A DNA stretch of 17,634 nucleotides. Source: Gemmatimonadota bacterium (lineage in GTDB: Bacteria; Gemmatimonadota; Gemmatimonadetes; Gemmatimonadales; GWC2-71-9). The notes under the pieces are model-generated. The model had not been told where the DNA came from, made no database searches, and was given only the letters and a program-made list of their open reading frames with translations. Shown piece after piece: positions 1 to 6,162 of the stretch. Position numbers and translations under genes: made by a program. Each line of letters opens with the position of its first letter. The first letter of the stretch is position 1. The stretch is from contig QHTP01000073.1 in assembly GCA_003220855.1 (NCBI GenBank), positions 1 to 17,634 of the forward strand. Direction: 5' to 3'.

Positions 1-1130
1 TCGATGTAGACGTTGATCTCGCTGCGTATGCCGAAGCGCTCCGGCAGGTAGACGCCCGGCTCGACCGAGAACCCGACGCCCGGCACCAGCGGCCGCGCGT
101 CCTCGGTCTCGAAGTTGTCGATGTGCGGTCCCGAGCCGTGCAGATCGCGGTCGATCGAATGCCCGGTGCGATGCACGAAGTAGTCGCCCAGCCCCGCGTC
201 GCGGATCACGCCGCGCGCCGCGTCGTCCACCTGCGCGCCGGTCACCACGCCATCCGGGCGCCAGTGCTCGCGCAGGTACCGCACGGCGGCCTCGCGCGCG
301 GCCTTGACCGCCTGCCACACGCGACGGACCTCCGCGTCGGGAGCCCGCCCCGCGAACCCCATCCACGTCTGATCGGCGAACACCGACCCGCGTCCCGGCC
401 CGGCCCATAGGTCGAGCAGCACCACGTCGCCCGGCGCGAGCCGCCGGTCCGCCCCCGCGTGCGGCTCGTAATGCGGCATGGCGGTCGTGGGCCCGAACGC
501 GACGATCGGGCCCTCGTTGGTCCACAGGCCGGCGCGCTCGATTGCCTCGCGCACACGCGCCTGCACGCCCGTCTCGCGCACCTCGGCGCCGCGCGCGGCT
601 TCACTGCCCGTCCACGACAGCGCGTCGCGCGCGATTCCCGCCAGCGCTTCGGCGGCGGCGCGGTGACCCGCGAGCTCCGCCGCCGACCAGCGCGCCGCGA
701 AGCGCGACACGAGCGGCGCGGACGAGACCAGGCGGGCCCCGAACGACTCGAGCAGCTGCACCACGCCGTGCGGCACCCGATCCAGGTACGGGACCTGGTC
801 CAACGGCGAGATCTCGACGGCGAGCGTGCGGCCGCGCACCAGCGCGCCCAGGTGGCCGTGCAGCTCGCGCCATGAGCCGTAGGGCCGCACGTCGCCCGGA
901 AAGTCGGCGAGTGGCTGGAGCTCGATGCGATGGACCACCGCGATGGGGCGTCCCACCCGGGGCAGCAACACGAACAGGCGCCGCGTCCCCATCCCGGTCG
1001 CTCCGAGGATGCGCTCGGCGATCGGGTTCACCTTGCGGAAGTCGTACACCAGCCAGCCGTCGGCGCCGAGCGTGGCGAGCGCGTCCGCGAGCGCGGCGAA
1101 GTCGAAGCCGTGGAGCAGCGGGGGAGACAT
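1..1130 (-). CDS. M24 family metallopeptidase (Xaa-Pro aminopeptidase-like), 3' end missing
   Basis: The protein starts MSPPLLHGFDF and runs off the window edge after 376 codons, still open. The C-terminal half is a pita-bread M24 fold with all five expected metal ligands visible: D240 in LLDLWAG, D253 in VFADQTW, H324 in RTGHSIDRDLHG, E357 in SVEPGVYLP and E371 in IRSEINVYI. The D240-D253 spacing is two residues longer than in the common arrangement. The first ~180 residues fit the creatinase/prolidase N-terminal domain. Family members remove N-terminal residues preceding proline, or cleave X-Pro dipeptides, using two Mn/Co/Zn ions. The ATG shares one base with the upstream gene's stop (TGATG), so the two are translationally coupled. 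Exact substrate cannot be told; only the last residues are missing. Confidence 0.93.
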   Translation of the reverse strand, partial: MSPPLLHGFDFAALADALATLGADGWLVYDFRKVNPIAERILGATGMGTRRLFVLLPRVGRPIAVVHRIELQPLADFPGDVRPYGSWRELHGHLGALVRGRTLAVEISPLDQVPYLDRVPHGVVQLLESFGARLVSSAPLVSRFAARWSAAELAGHRAAAEALAGIARDALSWTGSEAARGAEVRETGVQARVREAIERAGLWTNEGPIVAFGPTTAMPHYEPHAGADRRLAPGDVVLLDLWAGPGRGSVFADQTWMGFAGRAPDAEVRRVWQAVKAAREAAVRYLREHWRPDGVVTGAQVDDAARGVIRDAGLGDYFVHRTGHSIDRDLHGSGPHIDNFETEDARPLVPGVGFSVEPGVYLPERFGIRSEINVYI

Positions 1131-1735
1131 CAGTGATGGCGCGGATCGGCTGGGGCGGCGCGCCACTCGCACACCGCCCCGCCCGTCGCCCGGCACGAGA
1201 CGTGGAGCATGGCGCCCTCGAACCCGACGAGCAGCCGGAGCAGCTCCGTGAAGCCGGTGCCGTACAGGGCGCAAGCCGAGCCGTCCGGAGTGGCGTGCAC
1301 CGCGAGCACATCCGGTACCCGCGCGGTCGGGACCTGCCGCTCCCGCCGCAACTCGGCCCCAAACACGGCACGCGCCGCCCGCCGCGCCGCCCCGTACCCG
1401 AATACGCGCGGCGCGGCGCGCGCGGCCAGGCGCGTGAGCCCGAAGAGGCGGCGCACCCCGCGCCGGGCGGCGCGGCGGCCGGCGTCGGCGAACACCAGGT
1501 CGGCGTCGGGGCGCCGCCCCACCAGTCGCAGCAGCGCCTCGACGTGCGCCTGATCGGCGGGGGCGTCGCGCCGCACCATCCCCTCGTACTCGCGCAGCTG
1601 CATGGCCACCGTGTCCGAGAGGCCGAGCCGCTTGGACAAGAGCTCCTCGGCAAACTCCGACAGTCCGTCCTCGACCGGCGTGTCGAGATTCTTGACCGCC
1701 TCCAGGACGGCGAGCGGGACGATGCTGTGGACCAC
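1130..1735 (-). CDS. hypothetical protein, weakly V4R-like
   Basis: I do not recognise this gene with confidence. About 201 residues from a GTG start (VVHSIVPLAVLEAVKN); another in-frame GTG at 1762 would add 9 residues, and no upstream ATG looks good. The first half is helical and acidic (DGLSEFAEELLSKRLG); the middle is arginine/alanine rich; the end has GFEGAMLHVSCRATGG followed by AVCEWRAA. That C-terminal pattern, a glycine then two cysteines around a Gly-Gly turn, resembles the end of V4R (4-vinyl reductase/hydrocarbon-binding) domains, but this is only pattern resemblance. It is coupled to the M24 gene by a one-base stop/start overlap and diverges from the sigma operon. Confidence 0.6.
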   Translation of the reverse strand: MVHSIVPLAVLEAVKNLDTPVEDGLSEFAEELLSKRLGLSDTVAMQLREYEGMVRRDAPADQAHVEALLRLVGRRPDADLVFADAGRRAARRGVRRLFGLTRLAARAAPRVFGYGAARRAARAVFGAELRRERQVPTARVPDVLAVHATPDGSACALYGTGFTELLRLLVGFEGAMLHVSCRATGGAVCEWRAAPADPRHH

Positions 1736-1770
1736 GGCGCGCGTAACGTAGCACGCCCCCACCCCATTGC

Positions 1771-1798
1771 GGAACCCGGGCGCCTGGAGAGAGGTTAT
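1771..1798 (+). promoter_or_regulatory. candidate SigR-type ECF promoter (GGAAC-N18-GTT)
   Basis: GGAAC at 1771-1775 is followed after exactly 18 bases by GTT at 1794-1796 (GTTAT). The promoter consensus known for Streptomyces SigR is GGAAT-N18-GTT, so only one base differs. It sits 8 bases before the ATG of a sigma factor that itself looks SigR-like, which suggests autoregulation. The start point would fall around 1803-1806, giving an almost leaderless message; the purine run GGAGAGAGG at 1786-1794, which looks like a ribosome site, would then be in the promoter spacer and serve only transcripts starting further upstream. No experimental evidence. Confidence 0.42.
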
Positions 1799-1806
1799 GG
1801 CACACC

Positions 1807-2451
1807 ATGACACCTCCCGTCCCACCCCGCTCCCCGTCTCCACCCCCGCCCCCCGCGCCCCGCCCGGCTCCCCCACCCGCCTCCACGCCGGCGGCCGACG
1901 CCGAGAAGCGGGCGAGCTTCGAGCGTGAGGCGCTGATCCATCTCGACAGCCTGTACCGGGTGGCCCTGCGGCTCACCGGCAATCCGGCGGAAGCCGACGA
2001 CCTCGTCCAGGAGACCATGCTCAAGGCGTACCGCGCCTGGCATCAGTTCGAGCGGGGCACCAACGCCAAGGGCTGGCTGCTGACGATCCTGCGGCACGCT
2101 TTCATTAATGAGTACCGCCGCCGCACCCGGCACCCCGAGACCGTGGACATCGACGCGATTGAGCCCTTCTCGGTCTTCGAGGAGGTCCAGGACGACGACC
2201 CACAGGGAACCTTCTTCGACCGCATCGTGGACGACGAGGTGCTCCGGGCCATCGACCAGCTCCCGGAACAATTCCGTGAGACGGTGGTGTTGAGCGACGT
2301 GGAGGGGATGTCGTACGAGGAGATCGCCCGTGTCCTGGACGTGCCGGTCGGCACGGTGAAGTCGCGGCTGTTCCGTGCCCGGCGGCTGCTGCAGCGGAAG
2401 CTGTACGAGTACGCCGTCGGCATGGGGTACATCAAAGGGAACGCGACATGA
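1807..2451 (+). CDS. ECF sigma factor, SigR (ECF12)-like
   Basis: 214 residues. Region 2 spans about 45-105 (LYRVALRLTGNPAEADDLVQ, FINEYRR) and region 4 about 145-200, with the helix-turn-helix MSYEEIARVLDVPVGTVKSR. The region 2 text (LVQETMLKAYRAW, then GTNAKGWL) is very close to what I know of Streptomyces SigR, the thiol-oxidative-stress sigma factor. The first ~30 residues are an unusual proline-rich tail (SPPPPPAPRPAPPP) not part of the core fold; ATG 1807 is the only ATG/GTG/TTG start before region 2. The stop overlaps the anti-sigma ATG as ATGA, the usual arrangement for a cognate pair. It heads an eight-gene operon, so it may drive the pathway genes as well as itself. Confidence 0.95.
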   Translation: MTPPVPPRSPSPPPPPAPRPAPPPASTPAADAEKRASFEREALIHLDSLYRVALRLTGNPAEADDLVQETMLKAYRAWHQFERGTNAKGWLLTILRHAFINEYRRRTRHPETVDIDAIEPFSVFEEVQDDDPQGTFFDRIVDDEVLRAIDQLPEQFRETVVLSDVEGMSYEEIARVLDVPVGTVKSRLFRARRLLQRKLYEYAVGMGYIKGNAT

Positions 2452-2672
2452 ATTGCCGGGAGTGCAAAGAGCACCTCTACGAGTACCTCGACCGGGAGCT
2501 CACCCCGGCGGTGGCGGAGGAGATCCGGCAGCATATCGCCGAGTGCCCTCCCTGCGGGGAGAGCTTCGATTTCGAAAAGGTGTTTCTCACGTTCGTGCGG
2601 GCGCGTTGCCGCGCGCACGGCGCCTCTCCCGAATTGCGTCGCCGCATACTGGACGAGCTGCTCGACGAGTGA
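2448..2672 (+). CDS. zinc-binding anti-sigma factor, RsrA-like (zf-HC2)
   Basis: 74 residues, cytoplasmic, no membrane segment. It has the ZAS signature H29-x3-C33-x2-C36 (HIAECPPC) plus C3, C6 and C54. The stretch around HLYEYLDREL aligns with RsrA, where an N-terminal Cys, this HxxxCxxC motif and zinc form a thiol switch: oxidation makes a disulfide, expels zinc and releases SigR. C3 sits at the position of RsrA C11 by spacing to the HLYE motif. Family knowledge therefore predicts a redox-sensing anti-sigma factor for the sigma gene it overlaps by four bases. Its own stop overlaps the GTG of the next gene (GTGA). Confidence 0.92.
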   Translation: MNCRECKEHLYEYLDRELTPAVAEEIRQHIAECPPCGESFDFEKVFLTFVRARCRAHGASPELRRRILDELLDE

Positions 2673-3343
2673 AGTGGCTCACCCGCGACGGGCTGATCGC
2701 GGCCTGTGCGGTGGGGGCCGGCACGACGTGGGGCCTCGGCTGGGGCGGGCTGGCGCTGCTCGGCGCGTTCCTTCTCTCCGGTAGTCTCCTCACCCAGCTC
2801 GCGCAGCGGCAGGGGCCGCGGCGCACCGCACGACAGGTGCTGGCCAATGGCGGCGTGGCCACGGTCGCGGCGCTGTTCGGCGCATGGAGCGCGGCAAGCG
2901 GCGCCATCGCCGCGGCCGCGGCCGACACGTGGGCGACCGAAGTCGGCGCCTTCTCCCCTTTCCCTCCCCGCCTCATCACCTCGGGCCGTCGCGTGACCCG
3001 CGGCACGTCCGGCGGAATCACGGCCCTGGGAACGCTGGGCGGCGTGGCCGGGGCTCTCGTGATCGCATGGCTGGCGCACGCGCTGGCACCCCGAGGCGCG
3101 GCCCCGGGGTTGGCCACCCTGACGGGCGCAGGTGTCGCGGGCATGCTGGCGGACTCGCTGCTCGGCGCCACGCTCCAGGGCAAGTACCAGTGCCCCGCGT
3201 GCGACGCGCGCTTCGAGCGCGGGAATACCGTCTGCCACGAGCCGGTCCAGCTGACCGGAGGGTGGGGATGGCTGGACAACGACGGTGTCAACCTCGTGGC
3301 CACGGTGTCCGGAGCCGCGGTCGCGCTCCTGGGCTCCCATTGA
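2669..3343 (+). CDS. DUF92 family membrane protein (VTE6 phytyl-phosphate kinase-like)
   Basis: 224 residues from a GTG that overlaps the anti-sigma stop (GTGA). Several hydrophobic segments indicate an integral membrane protein. Family motifs are in order: RQVLANGGVATVAALF (55-70), ADTWATEVG (85-93), RRVTRGTSGG (107-116), DSLLGATLQG (162-171), a CPAC pair with C189, and WLDNDGVN (201-208). This is a full-length PF01940 protein. The characterised plant and cyanobacterial members (VTE6) phosphorylate phytyl-phosphate to phytyl-diphosphate using CTP. The next gene belongs to the geranylgeranyl reductase family, so an isoprenoid role is plausible here, but the substrate is inferred from context only. 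Confidence 0.88.
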   Translation: MKWLTRDGLIAACAVGAGTTWGLGWGGLALLGAFLLSGSLLTQLAQRQGPRRTARQVLANGGVATVAALFGAWSAASGAIAAAAADTWATEVGAFSPFPPRLITSGRRVTRGTSGGITALGTLGGVAGALVIAWLAHALAPRGAAPGLATLTGAGVAGMLADSLLGATLQGKYQCPACDARFERGNTVCHEPVQLTGGWGWLDNDGVNLVATVSGAAVALLGSH

Positions 3344-4539
3344 TCTGGGACGCGGCGGTCGTTGGCGCGGGCCCAGCGGGGGCCACGACCGCACTGCTGC
3401 TCGCGCGCGCCGGCGCGTCGGTGCTGCTGCTCGACCGCGCCCACTTTCCTCGCGACAAGCCGTGCTCGGAGTACCTGAGCCCCGCGACCACCGACGTGCT
3501 GGAGCGACTAGGTGGAGGGATTCTCGGCGCAGTCGAGCGCACCACGCACGCCAGGCTGGACGGCATGAAGGTCGTCGCCCCCGCGGGGGCCGCGATGGTC
3601 GGCCGGTTCCGCGGCGCATCCCGACCCTACAGTCTCGCGGTGCCGCGGACGTCGTTCGACGCGATCCTCGTAGCCGCCGCCGCGCGCGCGGGCGCGCAGG
3701 TGAGTGAGGGCACGGCGGTCGAAGACCTGGTCTGGGATCGCGGCGTCGTCGCCGGCGTGGTGGCTCGGTCGCGCACCGGGCACCGAGCGACGTGTCACGC
3801 CCGCGTCGTGATCGGTGCCGACGGGCTGCGCTCGGTGGTCGCTCGTCGGCTGGGACTGGTGCGCTACTCACCGCCTCGCCGCTTCGCCTTCACCGCGCAT
3901 GTGGCGGACGTCGCGGACGTGGACCAGCTCGGTGAGCTGCACGTGAGCGACCGCGGGTATGTGGGGCTCGGGCCCGTGGGCGGCGGGATCACCACCGTGG
4001 CCCTCGTCCTCCCGCTACGCGCCGTACGAGGGAGCGGCCGGAGCTACCGCACGGAATTCTTCGCCGAGCTGGACCGGTTCCCGGGTCTTGCGGGGCGGTT
4101 CGACCGGCGCCGCCTGGTCCGCGAGGTGCTCACCACGGGCCCGTTCGCCCAGTGGGCGAGGGTCGCGGCCCTGCCCGGTGCGCTCTTGGTGGGAGACGCC
4201 GCGGACTTCTTCGACCCGTTCACCGGTCAGGGGATCCACACCGCGTTGCGCGGCGCGGAGCTCGCGGCGGAGTGTCTCATCCCCGGGCTCGCGCCCGGGG
4301 TCGGCGCGGCCACTCCGGTCCGGTCCTATGAGCGCGCCCGTCGCCGTGCGTTCCGCGGGAAATGGCTGCTCGAGCGACTGATCGGGCTCGGCGTCGGCTC
4401 TCCCGCCCTGACCGACCGCGTGGTGGGCCGCCTGGCGCGGCGCCCCGACCTCGCGGATCTTCTAGTCAGCGTGACCGGGAATCTGTTGCCGGCGCGCCGC
4501 GTCTTTACTGCGAGCGTTCTCGCCCGACTGCTCTGGTGA
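3340..4539 (+). CDS. FAD-dependent oxidoreductase, geranylgeranyl reductase family
   Basis: 399 residues, starting at a TTG that overlaps the DUF92 stop as TTGA; this is the only start that keeps the nucleotide-binding strand (IWDAAVVGAGPAG). Rossmann motif GAGPAG is at 9-14, followed by acidic LLLDR; DKPCSEYLSP at 39-48 matches the KPCGE-type motif of geranylgeranyl reductases and menaquinone-chain reductases; the second FAD motif GDAADFFDPFTGQG is at about 285-298. Relatives reduce prenyl double bonds (ChlP, MenJ) or hydroxylate/oxidise aromatic polyketides. The flavin reductase gene directly downstream could supply reduced flavin or act on another partner. Substrate unknown. Confidence 0.92.
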   Translation: MIWDAAVVGAGPAGATTALLLARAGASVLLLDRAHFPRDKPCSEYLSPATTDVLERLGGGILGAVERTTHARLDGMKVVAPAGAAMVGRFRGASRPYSLAVPRTSFDAILVAAAARAGAQVSEGTAVEDLVWDRGVVAGVVARSRTGHRATCHARVVIGADGLRSVVARRLGLVRYSPPRRFAFTAHVADVADVDQLGELHVSDRGYVGLGPVGGGITTVALVLPLRAVRGSGRSYRTEFFAELDRFPGLAGRFDRRRLVREVLTTGPFAQWARVAALPGALLVGDAADFFDPFTGQGIHTALRGAELAAECLIPGLAPGVGAATPVRSYERARRRAFRGKWLLERLIGLGVGSPALTDRVVGRLARRPDLADLLVSVTGNLLPARRVFTASVLARLLW

Positions 4540-4541
4540 CC

Positions 4542-5030
4542 ATGCACGGCGTCGACCCCTCGCAGTTCCGCCAGCTGCTCGGCCGATTCGCGACCGGCGT
4601 CACGGTCGTCACCACCCGCGAGCGGTCGGGCAAGCCCATCGGCATGACCGCGAGCTCCGTGGCCTCGGTTTCCCTCGATCCCCCGCTGGTGCTCGTGTCG
4701 GTGGCACGGGACAACGACATGCACCCCGCGCTCAAGGCAGCGGAGCACTTCGTGCTCAACGTGCTCGCCGCCGATCAGGAGGCGATCTCCCGACGGTTCG
4801 CGGAGGAGCATCCCAACCGCTTCGACGGCATCGGCTATCGTGAGACCTTGCAGGGCATGCCGGTACTGGAAGGCGTAGTCGCGAGCATCGAATGCGACAA
4901 GCAGGCGGAGGCACCGGGCGGGGATCACACGGTGTTCTTCGGCCTGGTCACGGGGGGCACGGTGTCCGAGGGCCGTCCGCTGCTGTACTATCGCGGGGGC
5001 TACGCCGGTTTAGGAGGCGGCGGTCGATGA
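4542..5030 (+). CDS. flavin reductase-like domain protein
   Basis: 162 residues. The N-terminus FRQLLGRFATGVTVVTT and then GMTASSVASVSLDPPLVLVS is the classic FMN-binding flavin reductase domain seen in HpaC-type partners of two-component monooxygenases. Such enzymes reduce free FMN or FAD with NAD(P)H. The ATG lies two bases after the previous stop; an in-frame GTG at 4536 would instead overlap that stop (GTGA), as at other junctions in this operon, adding only two residues. The protein ends in a glycine-rich tail (GLGGGGR) that coincides with the ribosome site AGGAGGCGG (5012-5020) of the next gene. Confidence 0.92.
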   Translation: MHGVDPSQFRQLLGRFATGVTVVTTRERSGKPIGMTASSVASVSLDPPLVLVSVARDNDMHPALKAAEHFVLNVLAADQEAISRRFAEEHPNRFDGIGYRETLQGMPVLEGVVASIECDKQAEAPGGDHTVFFGLVTGGTVSEGRPLLYYRGGYAGLGGGGR

Positions 5031-5722
5031 TCGGGAGCGAGCTGCTGGACGATCCGCGCGCCGATCCGACCGCGGTCGGGAGCGAGCTGCGCGATATCGC
5101 GCGACTGAATGCCCTGTTCGGTGGAACGCGAGCTGTAGTCGCCGCGCTGGAGCCTTACCTCCGGCACGCGTGCAACGGGGAACGTGCAACCGGCAACGTG
5201 CAATGGACTCTGCTCGACGTCGGCACGGGCTCGGGCGACATCGCCCGCGCCGCGGTTGCGGCAGCGCGTGCCCACGGCGTCGAGCTCACGCCCGTTGGCA
5301 TCGACGTGAACCGGACCGCCGCCCGCTTGGCCCGCGCCGGCGGCCTGGCGATGATCGTGGCCGATGGCTCCTGGCTGCCGCTCGGGCCGCGTTCGGTGGA
5401 CGTGGTCCTCGCGAGCCAGGTGCTGCACCACTTGCCACGTGCGGTTGCCGTGCGGTGGATCGCCACGTTCGACCGCGTCGCCCGGCGGGCCGTGATACTC
5501 GCGGACTTGCGCCGGTCCCGCGCGGCCATGGCGGGCGTGTGGGTGGCGTCGTTCGGCCTCGTAATGAGCGGCGTGACCCGGCACGACGCGGTGGTGTCCC
5601 TCAAGCGGGGCTACACGACGCAAGAGTTCGACGAGATGCTACAGGAGGCGGGCGTGCGGACGGCAGCGGGGTACAGACACGGGGCTCGGATCGTGGCCGC
5701 ATGGTCACCGTCGACGGACTAG
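5027..5722 (+). CDS. class I SAM-dependent methyltransferase
   Basis: 231 residues. Motif I is LLDVGTGSGDIA at 62-73, with GIDVN at 81-85 as the ribose-binding acidic strand and VADGSWLP / SVDVVLASQVLHHL further on, typical of UbiE/type-11 methyltransferases. The ATG overlaps the flavin reductase stop (ATGA) with AGGAGG seven bases before it. Residues 47-60, just before motif I, are encoded by a three-unit CGTGCAAC repeat and probably form a surface insertion. Members methylate quinone rings, polyketides and many small molecules; operon context suggests a pathway intermediate is the acceptor. The 3' end overlaps the next gene by 22 bases. Confidence 0.92.
   Translation: MIGSELLDDPRADPTAVGSELRDIARLNALFGGTRAVVAALEPYLRHACNGERATGNVQWTLLDVGTGSGDIARAAVAAARAHGVELTPVGIDVNRTAARLARAGGLAMIVADGSWLPLGPRSVDVVLASQVLHHLPRAVAVRWIATFDRVARRAVILADLRRSRAAMAGVWVASFGLVMSGVTRHDAVVSLKRGYTTQEFDEMLQEAGVRTAAGYRHGARIVAAWSPSTD
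5169..5204 (+). repeat. CGTGCAAC micro-repeat inside the methyltransferase gene
   Basis: Three direct copies of CGTGCAAC/T at 5169, 5183 and 5197, with a regular 14-nt period (spacers GGGGAA and CGGCAA). It is translated in frame as ACNGERATGNVQ between the N-terminal helix and the SAM motif I strand. Composition and regularity differ from the surrounding coding DNA. Confidence 0.75.
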
Positions 5723-6162
5723 TCATCCGGGCGCCCGTCGATCGGGTCCTCGACGTGGCGGCGGACGTCGAGCGCTGGCCCGATATCCTCACGCACTACC
5801 GCTGGGTTCGCTTCCTCGAGCGCCGCAATGGCGGCGGGAGGGTGGAAATGGCGGCTTGGCGCCCGTTCGGTGTGTTGCGCTATCCCACCTGGTGGGTGTC
5901 GGAAATGACCGTGGACCGGCCGGCGCGCGAAATTCGCTACCGCCACGTGCGGGGTATCACGAGCGGCATGGATGTGGTGTGGCGGCTCGTGCCCGGCGCG
6001 GACGGGGTGCGCGTGACGGTGGTCCACGACTGGGAGGGTCCACCCTGGCCGCTCGTCGGCGCGCTGGCGGCGCGCCTCGTGATCGGGCCGGTGTTCGTGC
6101 GCGGTATCGCCGCGCGCACGCTCGCGGGAATCAAACGATTTACGGAGGAGGCTCGGCCGTGA
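5701..6162 (+). CDS. SRPBCC protein, polyketide aromatase/cyclase-like
   Basis: 153 residues from ATG 5701, which lies inside the last codons of the methyltransferase gene (22-base overlap). The pattern IRAPVDRVLDVAADVERWPD, then HYRWVRFLERR, YPTWWVSEMT and VVHDWEGPPWP matches the Bet v1-like START fold and is strikingly close to type II polyketide aromatase/cyclases (VF..DVERWP..F.EY..V..LE). These bind a hydrophobic poly-ketone or lipid in a deep cavity. Other SRPBCC roles (quinone binding as in COQ10, ligand carrier) remain possible. Together with the following ketosynthase it is the main argument for a polyketide-type pathway. The stop overlaps the next GTG (GTGA). Confidence 0.88.
   Translation: MVTVDGLVIRAPVDRVLDVAADVERWPDILTHYRWVRFLERRNGGGRVEMAAWRPFGVLRYPTWWVSEMTVDRPAREIRYRHVRGITSGMDVVWRLVPGADGVRVTVVHDWEGPPWPLVGALAARLVIGPVFVRGIAARTLAGIKRFTEEARP

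Noticed and set aside
542..1810. 422-codon plus-strand open frame opposite the peptidase and hypothetical genes
   Set aside because: Composition is Arg/Pro/Ala junk, and the opposite strand holds the complete M24 active-site motifs.
2477..3871. 464-codon open frame on the minus strand across the anti-sigma, DUF92 and flavoprotein genes
   Set aside because: Low-complexity Arg/Pro/Gly-rich translation with no motifs; it is an antisense shadow produced by high GC at third codon positions.
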